The position numbers were made by a program, and so were the translations under genes. Below the pieces are notes generated by a model. It had not been told where the DNA came from. It was given only the letters and a program-made list of their open reading frames with translations, and searched no databases. Below are positions 4,997 to 13,251 of a stretch of DNA of 16,828 nt, piece by piece. This DNA is from DASPXY01 sp038227745 (GTDB lineage Bacteria; Planctomycetota; Planctomycetia; Gemmatales; Gemmataceae), in assembly GCA_038227745.1 (NCBI GenBank), contig JBBRPS010000115.1, positions 1 through 16,828 of the forward strand. Direction: 5' to 3'. How positions within the stretch are numbered: the stretch's first letter is position 1; every line of letters starts with the position of its first letter.

Positions 4997-6234
4997 TTCG
5001 CTTGAAATGCCCCACCTGCGCGCGGCCCCTCGGCTTCGACGAGGCCTACATCGGCCTGCCCGGGCTCTGTCCCGGCTGCGGCGCGACGTTCACCGTCCCG
5101 GCCCCCGCCGTGCTGCTGGACGACGCCGCGCCCGGCACCGGGCCACGCCCCCCGGACGCCCTGCCGCCACTGGCGACGGTCACCGGACAGTCGTCCGCGC
5201 GGGACGCCGGCCCGCTGCTTCCCGAGGGACCGCTGGGGCTGGTCCCGGAAGCACCGCCCGACCTTGCCCCCGCGGAGCGGGCGTGGGACGATGGGGATCC
5301 CTGGCTGCGCACCGAGGCGCGCCTCCGCCCCGTGACGCCCGAGGCGCCCCGGCCGCTGACCCCGGAAGGCCCCACGCCGTCCGCCGACAGGCGGCGGCGG
5401 GAGGTCGCCGAAGGCGACCTGCTGCCCCTCGTCGATGACGCGCCGCTCCCATTGGGGAACGCGCCCGAGGAGGGGCAAGAGGCCAACGACTGGCAGTTCC
5501 TCTCCCTTGACGATCCCGGCGCCGCCCCGGCGGCGAAGGCGCCGGCAGCCGCGCCGCCGCCGCTCCCGCTCCTGGAGATCCCGGAACAACCCGATTCGGC
5601 GCTGCCGCTCCTCGAGCCGCCTTCGTTACCCGCCCCGGTCCCGCCGCCGCGCCCCGCGCCCGCCGCGATGCCGCCGCCCCTGCCGACACCCCAGCTCGTG
5701 CCGCACGACGCCATTCAGGTGCCGGTAACGGTCGTCCCCGTGGACGCCGGGCCGCCGCGCGCCGAACCCAGAACCGCCTCGCTGCGGGCCATCCTCCTCG
5801 ACGAGCCGCCGCCGCGGAAGAAGAAGCGCAAGCCCGATGGCCCCGTGTCTCTCATCCCGGGGCTCGACGACTTCTACCTGGGCATGATCGCCCTGGGGGT
5901 GATCTGGCTCGTGATGGTGGTGATCGTGCTGCTGGCGCCGAAAGTCTTCTGGCTGCCGGTCGTCTTCGGCAGCGTGGTCTACTTCTGCGCCGGCTTCTGG
6001 TTCCGCCAGTCGATGCAGGACGTCGATCCGATCTGGAGTTTCCTGGTGTTCATCCCCTTGCTCTCGGTCGTGTTCATCCTGATCGACCGCAGCCCCCGCT
6101 CGGTCCGGCCGTTCGCCGCCACGATCCTGGGGATGGTGATCACCCTCACCGGCTGGGCGGCGAAGCCGGCGAACTACTGGCCCGTGGACGAGGATCGTCC
6201 CGATCCCCCCGCGTTCTTTCAGGGCCAACCCTAG
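4993..6234 (+). CDS. Zinc-ribbon, proline-rich, four-helix membrane protein
   Basis: This 413-aa protein starts with a short zinc ribbon, CPTC at residues 6-9 and CPGC at 26-29, which likely binds one Zn. A long disordered Pro/Ala-rich linker follows (about 35-285). A basic RKKKRKPD patch near 275-282 precedes four predicted membrane helices (about 294-316, 318-337, 347-366 and 374-393). The C-terminal tail is short and Pro-rich. Such zinc-ribbon/linker/TM proteins are abundant in planctomycetes, but no biochemical role is known to me. The ATG overlaps the recombinase stop as ATGA, with AAAGGG about 6 nt upstream. Its amino-acid style is that of the chromosome rather than the mobile module. 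It converges with the minus-strand cobalamin-binding gene. Confidence 0.75.
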   Translation: MIRLKCPTCARPLGFDEAYIGLPGLCPGCGATFTVPAPAVLLDDAAPGTGPRPPDALPPLATVTGQSSARDAGPLLPEGPLGLVPEAPPDLAPAERAWDDGDPWLRTEARLRPVTPEAPRPLTPEGPTPSADRRRREVAEGDLLPLVDDAPLPLGNAPEEGQEANDWQFLSLDDPGAAPAAKAPAAAPPPLPLLEIPEQPDSALPLLEPPSLPAPVPPPRPAPAAMPPPLPTPQLVPHDAIQVPVTVVPVDAGPPRAEPRTASLRAILLDEPPPRKKKRKPDGPVSLIPGLDDFYLGMIALGVIWLVMVVIVLLAPKVFWLPVVFGSVVYFCAGFWFRQSMQDVDPIWSFLVFIPLLSVVFILIDRSPRSVRPFAATILGMVITLTGWAAKPANYWPVDEDRPDPPAFFQGQP

Positions 6235-6275
6235 TGCGAGCCCGAGAGAGCTGTCGTGCGATCGCCAGGCGAACG

Positions 6276-6291
6276 ACCGGCGGAAGCCGGT
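6276..6291. terminator. Short hairpin between convergent genes, possible terminator
   Basis: ACCGGC-GGAA-GCCGGT forms a perfect 6-bp stem with a 4-nt loop in the 79-bp gap between the zinc-ribbon gene (ends 6234) and the minus-strand cobalamin-binding gene (ends 6314). There is no T-run on either strand, so intrinsic termination is only suggested by position. Confidence 0.3.
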
Positions 6292-6313
6292 TGGTGGAGA
6301 GGCGTTGTTCGTC

Positions 6314-7237
6314 CTATCCCGGACTCAGCCGTTGCCAGCCCGTCCCCTCGCAGCCCAATCGGAACGCGCCCGGGTGCAGGATTTCCGCCAATATCTCCAG
6401 CGATTCCACCAGGCGCGGCCCCGGGCGGTTGAAGAACTGGTTGCCGTCGGTGACGTAAACGCGCCCCTGACGCACCGCCCGAAGCTGTGGCCAGTCTTCT
6501 CTGCCCGTCAGGGCCGCTATCTCGCGGCGCGTCCGCGGCAGGTCGAAGCCGCAAGGCAGCGCGACGATCACCTCTGGGTCGCGCTGGCGCAGCTGCTCCC
6601 AGGTCATCCACGGCGAATGGGCGCCGGCAGTGCCGAAGAGGTTGACGCCGCCCGCCATCTCGACCAGCTCCGGCATCCAGTTGCCCGCGGCCATCAGCGG
6701 GTCGAGCCACTCCAGGCAGGCCACCGTCGGCCGTTGGGCGAGACGATGCGCCTGCTCCCTCAGCGCCGCCATCCGCCCCTGCAGCCGCGCGACCAGCGCG
6801 GCGCCGCGCTCCGGCACGCCGAGCGCCTCGGCGACCAGGCCGATGTCCTGCCACACGTCGGCGAGGCGGTTCGGATTCAGCGACACGAGCCGCGGACGTG
6901 AGCCGACCCAGCCGCACACCATCTCCTCGACGTCGCGCAGGCTGACGGCGCAGACCTCGCATTGCGCCTGGGTGACGATCACGTCGGGACGAACGCGCTG
7001 CAGCAGGTCGGTATCGACGCGGTAGACGGAGACGGCGTCCTGCAGCGTCGCCTTGACGCGGCGGTCGATCTCGGCGCTGCTGCCCTCGACGTCGAACTTC
7101 GGCGCCGTGCAGACGGGCAAGCGCCTCACCGACTCCGGGAAGTCGCATTCGTGGGAGCGGGCGACGAGCTGGTCCTCGAAGCCGAGGGCGCAGACGATCT
7201 CGGTGGCGCTGGCGATCAGGGAGACGATGCGCGGCAT
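6314..7237 (-). CDS. BtuF-like cobalamin-binding protein without a signal peptide
   Basis: This 307-aa protein has the two-lobe periplasmic-binding fold of helical-backbone type seen in BtuF/FepB proteins (COG0614). Family motifs are visible: RIVSLIASATEIVCALG (3-19), HECDFP (29-34), TQAQCEVCAVS (89-99), SLNPNRLADVWQDIG (119-133), CLEWLDPLMAAGNW (174-187) and a late GRVYVTDGNQFFNRPGPR. BtuF delivers vitamin B12 to the BtuCD transporter. This copy starts directly at the first strand (MPRIVS) with AAGGAG 6 nt upstream of the ATG at 7237, so there is no leader. An upstream in-frame start at 7315 would add 26 residues that do not form a signal peptide. It is therefore probably cytoplasmic, with a role in corrinoid binding or salvage rather than transport. 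No BtuC/BtuD gene is present in the window. A 43-bp palindrome separates it from the VWA operon. Confidence 0.8.
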   Translation of the reverse strand: MPRIVSLIASATEIVCALGFEDQLVARSHECDFPESVRRLPVCTAPKFDVEGSSAEIDRRVKATLQDAVSVYRVDTDLLQRVRPDVIVTQAQCEVCAVSLRDVEEMVCGWVGSRPRLVSLNPNRLADVWQDIGLVAEALGVPERGAALVARLQGRMAALREQAHRLAQRPTVACLEWLDPLMAAGNWMPELVEMAGGVNLFGTAGAHSPWMTWEQLRQRDPEVIVALPCGFDLPRTRREIAALTGREDWPQLRAVRQGRVYVTDGNQFFNRPGPRLVESLEILAEILHPGAFRLGCEGTGWQRLSPG

Positions 7238-7310
7238 GGGCTGCTCCTTCACCAGCCGGGTGCGGGCCGGCTCATGGTTGGCCTCGATATTCGATAGCGC
7301 AGGATCCCAT

Positions 7311-7353
7311 CCCACGTTTAGCCGCGGTTCTGCGAACCGCGGCTAAACGTGGG
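7311..7353. repeat. 43-bp perfect palindrome (20-bp arms, TGC loop)
   Basis: Arms at 7311-7330 and 7334-7353 are perfectly complementary over 20 bp, around a 3-nt TGC centre. The arm begins CCCACGTTTAGCC and ends GCGGTTC. It lies 15 bp downstream of the stop of the minus-strand VWA gene (7369) and upstream of the BtuF-like gene. It could end transcription of the VWA operon or be a dispersed REP-like element. No T-tract follows on either strand. Confidence 0.85.
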
Positions 7354-7368
7354 CGCAATTCGTGGACG

Positions 7369-9693
7369 TCACACCATCCCCCAGCGCCGCCGCAGATACC
7401 ACTCCAGCGACAGCAGCGTCACGAACACGACGAAGCACGCCAGCAGGCCCGACGACCACAGCGCCACCACCTGGTCGCCGATCGAGTCGGACAGCGGCGT
7501 GCGCCGCCAGTCGGGCCACGTCTCCGCCCGCGCCCGGGTCGGCAGCAGCGGCTGCGCCAGCAGCCCCTCCAGGAACTCGACCATCTTGTCCTCGCCGCCC
7601 GGGTACGCCGTGCCGCCGCCCGCCGCCGCCAGCTTCTTGAGGAACTCGTGGTCGGCGGCCGGCCGCAGCTGCTCCAGGTCCTCCGCGTAGACGAGGAACT
7701 TCGACCGCCCCGGCGGCCCCAGATCGACCCCCTTCGCGTCCTTCGCCGTCACCTCGATCACGTACTCGCCCGGCTCGTTCGTGCGGTAGAAGAAGCCGCG
7801 CTCCTGGCCGTTCTGCTGCGACGTCGCGACCTCGGTCGTCTCCGTCGGCCCGATCACCTTCACGCTGAACCGAGCGTTCGGCACCGGCAGGCCGCCCTTG
7901 CCACGGGCGCCGACTGTGAAGCCGACCGGGTTGTTACCCCCCGCCGCCACGCGGCGCACGTCGGGGATCACCCAGATGTCGCCCGCGGCGTCCTCGCGCT
8001 TGGCGAGCCACAGCATCACTTGCTTCCAGAAGCGCTCGTAAGCGCGGATCGCCTCAACGCTGCGCCGCCACGCCTTCCAGGTCGTGTCGCCGCCGAACAC
8101 CAGGGTGCGCCCCGCCCCGAAGGCCCGCGCCGCCATGATCGGTCGCTGGTCCCCGCCCTCCTCCCGCGCGAAGACCTCGGCACCCGGATTCAGTGGGCCG
8201 AGTTTCGCCATCCCGTCCAGCTTGGCGAACACCTCATCATTGCCCTCCGCCTTCCACACGCCCAACGGGTCGCCCTCGGACAGTTTCAACACGTATTTCA
8301 GGCCCGCGGGCGTCGGGATCATGCGGATCTTCTCGTCGATCTGCCCCACCTCGACGAGTTGCACCGGCAGCATGTCGGCGATCTCGCGATATTTCTGCCA
8401 GTCACTGTTCGCAAACGTCTCGTAGCCGCCCAGCATCAGCAGGCCGGTGCCCTTCTCCTTGACCATGTCGCGGATCTGCGCGAACACCTCGGGCCGGCCA
8501 CCGGAGAAGCGCCTGGCCGAGATGTCGCCGATCACGATGACGTCGTAGTGCCTGTCCTTGAAGTTGAACCAGTCCTCCTGTCCGGCGGCCGGCTCGTCGT
8601 GGAGGCGCTCGGTGTAGAAGACGCTCTTGTGGAAGCGCTTGTCGCCCGTCAGGGCGCGGATCGCGGTGACCGGCTCCCAAGCCCGCTTCTTCCCTTCCAC
8701 CCACAAAACGCTCACGCCCTCGTTCGTCACCGTGACGAAGGTCTCCATCTTGTTGTTCAGGACGTTGACCTCGTCCCCGACCTTGTCCACGACGACCCCG
8801 ACCTTGATCTCCCCGGCCGCATCCGGGCGAAACTCACCGACGACGACCTCGTTGTCCACCGTTTTCGTCAGCGGGAGTTGTTTGGTACTGACCTCCTTGT
8901 CGTTGACGAAAAGGTGGACCGTGACGCTCTGGTTCTCGAAGCCGAAGAGGTTGATCCGCGCCTTGACCGTCAGCTTGTTCTTGACCGGCACGACCGGCGG
9001 GTCGGGCAGGATGGCCGTGACGACGACATCCTGCTGGTTCAGGGCCGTGGCGGGGCTGCCGAGCGCGAACGTGTGGATCGGGCACGGCACGCCGCGCCAG
9101 AGGGCCGGCTCCTCGGGTGCGCCGTTGTCCGTGCCGTCGCTGAGGACGACCAGGCCGCGCAGGTTTTCCTCGATGCCGTGCGCCTTCATCAGCGAGCGCC
9201 GCCACTGCGCGAAGTCCGTCCGCTTGCCCAGCGCCTTGCCCGTGGGGTCGAACTTCGCGACGTCCTCCGCGGCCTGGTGGTAGACGATCTCGACCTTTTG
9301 CTGGCGCTGAAGTCGCTTGAGCAGGGCATCGACCGGGGGCGCCGCCAGGATGCGGCGGGCGTTGTCCCAGCGCGACAGGCCGTTCAGTTCGTCGCTGATG
9401 TTCATGCTGGTCGAGGCGTCGATGAGGAAGAGCAGCTTCGACGGCACCACGGACTTGTCGCGGTCGGCGAAGGAAGGCCGCAGCACGACGAGGCAGGCGA
9501 CGAGCAGCGCCCCGAGGCGCAGGGCGAGGACGGCGAGCACGCGGCGGAAGCTGGAGCCGCGCGCGCCGGCGTAGGTCCAGATCGTGAGCGCCGCCAGCAC
9601 CGCCGCCACGCCGAGCAGCGCCGGCACGCCGAGGCCAGGCTCGGACCACGGCCACGCCGGATCGACCGTCCATTCCGCGAAGGGCGGGTTCAT
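7369..9693 (-). CDS. VWA-domain membrane protein with GATase-like segment
   Basis: This 774-aa protein has two N-terminal membrane helices (about 22-42 and 51-71) and a von Willebrand A domain starting LLFLIDASTSM, with the DxSxS metal-site motif at 92-96 and a later VVLSDGTDNG. An Ig-like/CARDB-style region follows (about 220-330). Next comes a class-I glutamine-amidotransferase-like fold with YDVIVIGDI (about 379) and GLLMLGGYETF (about 417), but no obvious catalytic Cys at the nucleophile turn. It ends with another beta-rich part and a C-terminal helix near 745-765. The start at 9693 has GGAGGA at 9701-9706. It follows the BatA-like gene by 46 bp in the same operon. It is likely an envelope protein binding a metal-dependent partner. 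The GATase-like part is probably structural rather than enzymatic. Its precise role is unknown. Confidence 0.85.
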   Translation of the reverse strand: MNPPFAEWTVDPAWPWSEPGLGVPALLGVAAVLAALTIWTYAGARGSSFRRVLAVLALRLGALLVACLVVLRPSFADRDKSVVPSKLLFLIDASTSMNISDELNGLSRWDNARRILAAPPVDALLKRLQRQQKVEIVYHQAAEDVAKFDPTGKALGKRTDFAQWRRSLMKAHGIEENLRGLVVLSDGTDNGAPEEPALWRGVPCPIHTFALGSPATALNQQDVVVTAILPDPPVVPVKNKLTVKARINLFGFENQSVTVHLFVNDKEVSTKQLPLTKTVDNEVVVGEFRPDAAGEIKVGVVVDKVGDEVNVLNNKMETFVTVTNEGVSVLWVEGKKRAWEPVTAIRALTGDKRFHKSVFYTERLHDEPAAGQEDWFNFKDRHYDVIVIGDISARRFSGGRPEVFAQIRDMVKEKGTGLLMLGGYETFANSDWQKYREIADMLPVQLVEVGQIDEKIRMIPTPAGLKYVLKLSEGDPLGVWKAEGNDEVFAKLDGMAKLGPLNPGAEVFAREEGGDQRPIMAARAFGAGRTLVFGGDTTWKAWRRSVEAIRAYERFWKQVMLWLAKREDAAGDIWVIPDVRRVAAGGNNPVGFTVGARGKGGLPVPNARFSVKVIGPTETTEVATSQQNGQERGFFYRTNEPGEYVIEVTAKDAKGVDLGPPGRSKFLVYAEDLEQLRPAADHEFLKKLAAAGGGTAYPGGEDKMVEFLEGLLAQPLLPTRARAETWPDWRRTPLSDSIGDQVVALWSSGLLACFVVFVTLLSLEWYLRRRWGMV

Positions 9694-9739
9694 ATCATCG
9701 TCCTCCGGCCCACGGGGCGCGGCCCGTCGGCTTGCCCCA

Positions 9740-12301
9740 TCAGGTCTGCGCTTCCGGCTCCCGGCGGTAGAAGCGGTTCGCGAGCAGGTTCTCGACGGCC
9801 AGCAGCAGCAGGAGCAGGACCATCAGGAACGGGAACAGCTCGAGCGGCTGATTCCAGTGGCCGCTCAGCTGCTGACGCAGGTCGGCGCGGACGTCGAGCG
9901 GCACCACCGCCCCAGCCCCGAACAGCCCCTCGACCTCCGACACCGGCACGCGCGTCAGCACGCCCTCCTCCGGCGCCACGTTGACGCTGAAGAACCCCGT
10001 CTTCGCGCGATCGCCCTCGACGACGTAATTGCCCGGCACGACCGCCTGCGGGAAGCGCAGGTCGTTCTGCCCGTCCTCCGCCGTCACCGTCTCCCCCGGG
10101 GCGCCGGGGCGAGAGACCGTGTAGGTCTTGGAGCGCGGCGCCAGCGGCAGCCCGATCACCGGCACCGACTGCCCCGCGAGAAAGTTCAGCTGTACCGGCT
10201 GCGTGTCCCCCGCCAGGTAACTGGTCGAGAGGCCCGCGAGGGTGACGTAGAACGCGGTGAGGCTGGCAGTGTAATCGTTCCAGGCCGGCTCGCGGCCGTC
10301 GAGCGGCGTGGTGAACAGCAGCACCTTGCCGCGGCGCGCGCCCTTCTCGCCCAGGTCCCGCTCCAGCAGTGCCGGCGCCCCCGTCAGGTAGTAGGCTAGT
10401 GGCGTCACGCCCTCGCCGCCCGGCTTGACCTGCCAGTATTGTGACGCCGAGCGCGGGTTGGCGACGAAGTCGGTCCCCAGGTCGCCTTTCCAGCGCCGGA
10501 AGGGCGCCATCATCGGGTGGCCGTAGGCGATCTTCTCCCAGTCCCAGCGGCCGGCGGCGTGACTCGGCGCGAGCGCATCGCCGACGATCTTGCCGGGCAG
10601 CAGCCGCTGCGCCTCGGTGCTGTTGTAGGCCTCCTTGTTGAGTTCCTTCCCGCCCGGGACGATGCCCACGCCGCCGCCCTTGCCGACGTACTCCACCAGC
10701 AGCCTCCACAGGGCGGGCGTCGGGTTGGCCACGTCGAAGAGGTAAACCGCCTGGTAGCCCTGGAGGACGTTGGGGTCCGTGACCTCCGCGGCCGCCCTCA
10801 CGGTGACGCGGAACTCGCGCAGAGCGTCATGGACGTCCTTCCAAATCTTCGCCTTCTCCGGCTCGTCGGTCAGGACCAAAACCTTGCGCGGCTCGCGGAC
10901 CTGGAAGGTCAGGTAGCGGACGTTGTTCCACGGCATCAGGTCGGTGCTGATGAACTCGACCTGGAGCTGGTGCAAGCCGGGGCCGACCTGCTTGCAGTCG
11001 ATCTCGAACGCGAACGCCCGCTTCTCGCCCGCCTTGAGATCCACCGCCTGCGGCCGGTCCTCCTTGCGGTTGTCCAGCGCCCAGCGCAGTGTGTTGCTGA
11101 AGTCCTTGCCGGTCGCCTGGACGACCGCCCGGACGGTGACGCGCTCGTCGGCGGCGAAGACCTGGCGGGGGGCGTTGCGGCGCGGGTCGCTGGGCAGCTC
11201 CAGGTCGAGGATGCCGCCGTCGGCCGGGTCATCCACGCCGACGTCCATGAAGACCTCGTGGGCGCCGCGCAGGTCAAGCAGCAGCGACCGCAGCACGCCG
11301 AGCAGCTTCGCGTGGTACTCCTTGGCGTCGGCCGGCACGCGCTTCGTCATGTCCTCCAGCGCCCGCAGCAGCGCGCGCGCCTTGCCGCGCGCCGCGGTGA
11401 TGAGCTTGCCGAACTCCGCGTCGGGGTACTCGTCCTCCGACAGGCCGACCCCGCGGTCGCGCGCCTTCTCCAGCAGTTCGATCAGCGCCTGTTCGGGGAG
11501 ATCCTGCCCGGCGGACACGCTGAGGCGCTTCCGCAGCTCCTGCAACACCTCGACGACGCCCGGGACGCGGCCGCGAAGGACGGAGATGCGGTCGAACGGC
11601 AGCGGCACCTGGTCGCGAACCTCGTGCAGCTGGCGCAGGCGGCCGCCCTCCCAGCAGGCGCGGGTGCGGTCGGAGAAGACGCACAGCAAGCGCGCCAGGT
11701 TGCGGCCGGTATCGTCATCCTTGGCGCGGGCGAGCTGGTCGAGCAGGCGGTAGGCGTCTTCGAGGCGCGCCGTGACCGGGCCGCTACCGGGGCGGAGGCG
11801 CCGCTCGTCGATGCGCTTGCGGGCCTGAGCCATCGACGTCAGCCACTCGCCCTTGCCGGTCTGGACGGCGTCGGCGGTGTCGAGGATCGCGACGCGGCTG
11901 CCGTCGGGGAGCTGCGCGAGCATCTCCAGGCCGCGACGCTTCGCGTCCTCCAGGCGCGTGAGCTTGCCCTTCGTGTTGGAGACGGTGTATTCCATGCTCG
12001 GGCTGGTGTCGAAGAGCAGCACTGCCGCCACGGGCCGGTCGCTGCCGATCTTCAGCGCTTCGTTGAAGATCTTCGGCCGCGTCAGCGCCAGGCAGATCAG
12101 CACGATCAGGCCGATGCGCAGCATCAGCAGGAGGAGGTGGCGCAGGCGCAGCTTGCGCAGGTTGGTGCGGTGGCGCTTGACGAGGAAGCGGAACGCCGGG
12201 AATGGCAGCGTCTTCGGCTTCTGGCGCATGATGAGGTGGATCAGCACGGGGATGCCGACCAGCACCAGGCCGCCGAGCAGGAACGGGAAGACGAAGGTCA
12301 T
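9740..12301 (-). CDS. BatA-like N-terminal / VWA membrane protein
   Basis: This 853-aa protein starts MTFVFPFLLGGLVLVGIPVLIHLIMRQ, the hallmark of the BatA N-terminal membrane domain (TIGR02226 style), with a PFPAFRFL motif at about 34-41 and a second helix at about 55-74. The VWA domain follows, with the metal-site motif DTSPS at 98-102. A long central region may be coiled or helical (about 230-360), then come beta-rich and GATase-like parts (YQAVYLFDV, GGGVGIVPGG) and a C-terminal helix at about 820-840. The frame is open upstream to 12457, but the ATG at 12301 fits the domain start and has GAGG about 9 nt upstream. It is encoded 56 bp after the DUF58 gene, with a perfect hairpin in between, and lies 46 bp before the second VWA gene. 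In the Bat/MoxR context it would be the membrane platform. Its substrate is unknown. Confidence 0.87.
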   Translation of the reverse strand: MTFVFPFLLGGLVLVGIPVLIHLIMRQKPKTLPFPAFRFLVKRHRTNLRKLRLRHLLLLMLRIGLIVLICLALTRPKIFNEALKIGSDRPVAAVLLFDTSPSMEYTVSNTKGKLTRLEDAKRRGLEMLAQLPDGSRVAILDTADAVQTGKGEWLTSMAQARKRIDERRLRPGSGPVTARLEDAYRLLDQLARAKDDDTGRNLARLLCVFSDRTRACWEGGRLRQLHEVRDQVPLPFDRISVLRGRVPGVVEVLQELRKRLSVSAGQDLPEQALIELLEKARDRGVGLSEDEYPDAEFGKLITAARGKARALLRALEDMTKRVPADAKEYHAKLLGVLRSLLLDLRGAHEVFMDVGVDDPADGGILDLELPSDPRRNAPRQVFAADERVTVRAVVQATGKDFSNTLRWALDNRKEDRPQAVDLKAGEKRAFAFEIDCKQVGPGLHQLQVEFISTDLMPWNNVRYLTFQVREPRKVLVLTDEPEKAKIWKDVHDALREFRVTVRAAAEVTDPNVLQGYQAVYLFDVANPTPALWRLLVEYVGKGGGVGIVPGGKELNKEAYNSTEAQRLLPGKIVGDALAPSHAAGRWDWEKIAYGHPMMAPFRRWKGDLGTDFVANPRSASQYWQVKPGGEGVTPLAYYLTGAPALLERDLGEKGARRGKVLLFTTPLDGREPAWNDYTASLTAFYVTLAGLSTSYLAGDTQPVQLNFLAGQSVPVIGLPLAPRSKTYTVSRPGAPGETVTAEDGQNDLRFPQAVVPGNYVVEGDRAKTGFFSVNVAPEEGVLTRVPVSEVEGLFGAGAVVPLDVRADLRQQLSGHWNQPLELFPFLMVLLLLLLAVENLLANRFYRREPEAQT

Positions 12302-12315
12302 GTTTGCTGGCCTCA

Positions 12316-12343
12316 AAGCCCACGGGTTGCCACCCGTGGGCTT
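12316..12343. repeat. Perfect 12-bp stem hairpin between DUF58 and BatA-like genes
   Basis: AAGCCCACGGGT (12316-12327) and ACCCGTGGGCTT (12332-12343) pair perfectly around a 4-nt TGCC loop. It lies in the only sizeable gap (56 bp) between the DUF58 and BatA-like genes of the operon, 15 bp upstream of the BatA-like start. It may be a REP-like repeat, an mRNA processing/stability element or a partial attenuator. No T-run is present. Confidence 0.75.
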
Positions 12344-12357
12344 GGACTCGCACCCGG

Positions 12358-13251
12358 TCAGAAGCGCTTCCGCCGCTGTAGCAGGTAGCCCATCAGCGCC
12401 CGGTCGAAATTGACGCTCGTGTCGATCGGCACGTAGTCGATGTTCGCCTTCGCGCACTCGCTGCGGTAGAACTCCTGGAACTCCGCGAGCGACTTCAGGT
12501 AATCCTCGCGCATGTTGCGCGCGTCCAGTGTCAGCTTCTGCTCGTCCTCGACGTCCTGGAACTCGATGACGCCCTCGAAGGGGAAATGCACTTCGGCTTC
12601 ATCGAGGATGTGGAACAGGATGATCTCGTTGCCGCGGTGCCGCAGGTGGTGCAGGCTCTCCAGGACCGGCTGCGGGTCGGTCAGCAGGTCGCTGAAGATC
12701 ATCACCAGGCTCTTGCTGCGGAGCATGGCGGCGAACTGGTGCAGGCACAGCGCCACGTCGGTTTTGCCCGACGGCTTGAGGTTCGCCAGGATCGCCAGGA
12801 TGTTGCCGAGCTGCGTCCGCTTCGAGCGCGGCGGCAGGCACGCCTGGAGGCGCGTGTCGAACGTCACCAGGCCGACCGGGTCCTGCTGGTGGATCATCAG
12901 GTAGCCCAGCGCCGCCGCCAGGCAGATCGCGTACTCGAACTTCGTCAGCTCCTGCCGGTACGTGTACGCCATCGAGGCGCTCAGGTCCATGACCAGGTAG
13001 CCGGTCAGGTTCGTCTCGGCCTCGAATTTCTTGACGTAATAGCGGTCGGTCTTGGCGTAGATGCCCCAGTCGAGGTCCTTGAGGTCGTCGCCGGGCGTGT
13101 ACTTGCGGTGCTCGCTGAACTCGACGGAGAAGCCGTGATAGGGGCTGGCGTGCAGGCCGGCGAGGAAGCCCTCGACGATGAACTTGGCGCGCAGGTCGAG
13201 GCGGCTGACCTGGCGGATCACCTCGGGGCGCAGGTATTTCTCGATGCTCAC
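12358..13251 (-). CDS. DUF58 domain protein
   Basis: This 297-aa protein belongs to the DUF58 family, the standard partner of MoxR ATPases. The diagnostic block GFSVEFSEHRKYTPGDDLKD followed by LDWGIYAKTDRYYVKKFEAE lies at residues 40-79. A VWA-like metal site, DLSAS, follows at 89-93 and is intact. Later parts read SLVMIFSDLLTD and GNEIILFHILDEAEV. No signal peptide or membrane helix is visible, so it is likely cytoplasmic or membrane-associated through partners. The start is GTG 13251: its GTGA overlaps the upstream gene's TGA (13250-13248), a sign of translational coupling. Upstream residues in the frame are antisense-like and rejected. In characterised MoxR systems, DUF58 proteins work with the ATPase in assembling or maturing envelope or enzyme complexes. 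The exact target here cannot be told. Confidence 0.88.
   Translation of the reverse strand: MSIEKYLRPEVIRQVSRLDLRAKFIVEGFLAGLHASPYHGFSVEFSEHRKYTPGDDLKDLDWGIYAKTDRYYVKKFEAETNLTGYLVMDLSASMAYTYRQELTKFEYAICLAAALGYLMIHQQDPVGLVTFDTRLQACLPPRSKRTQLGNILAILANLKPSGKTDVALCLHQFAAMLRSKSLVMIFSDLLTDPQPVLESLHHLRHRGNEIILFHILDEAEVHFPFEGVIEFQDVEDEQKLTLDARNMREDYLKSLAEFQEFYRSECAKANIDYVPIDTSVNFDRALMGYLLQRRKRF

Noticed and set aside
9694..9739. GC-rich partial dyad between the two VWA genes
   Set aside because: Pairing is only about 5 bp and imperfect, much weaker than the three hairpins reported.
7648..9984. Long plus-strand open frame (778 codons) opposite the VWA gene
   Set aside because: It is the antisense of a well-supported membrane VWA gene. 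Its translation is Arg/His/Leu/Asp-rich with no domain, as expected for shadow frames in very GC-rich DNA.
10517..12388. Long plus-strand open frame (623 codons) opposite the BatA-like gene
   Set aside because: Antisense shadow with biased composition (Gln/Arg/Leu/Val/Ala) and no motif. The minus strand has a clear BatA/VWA protein.
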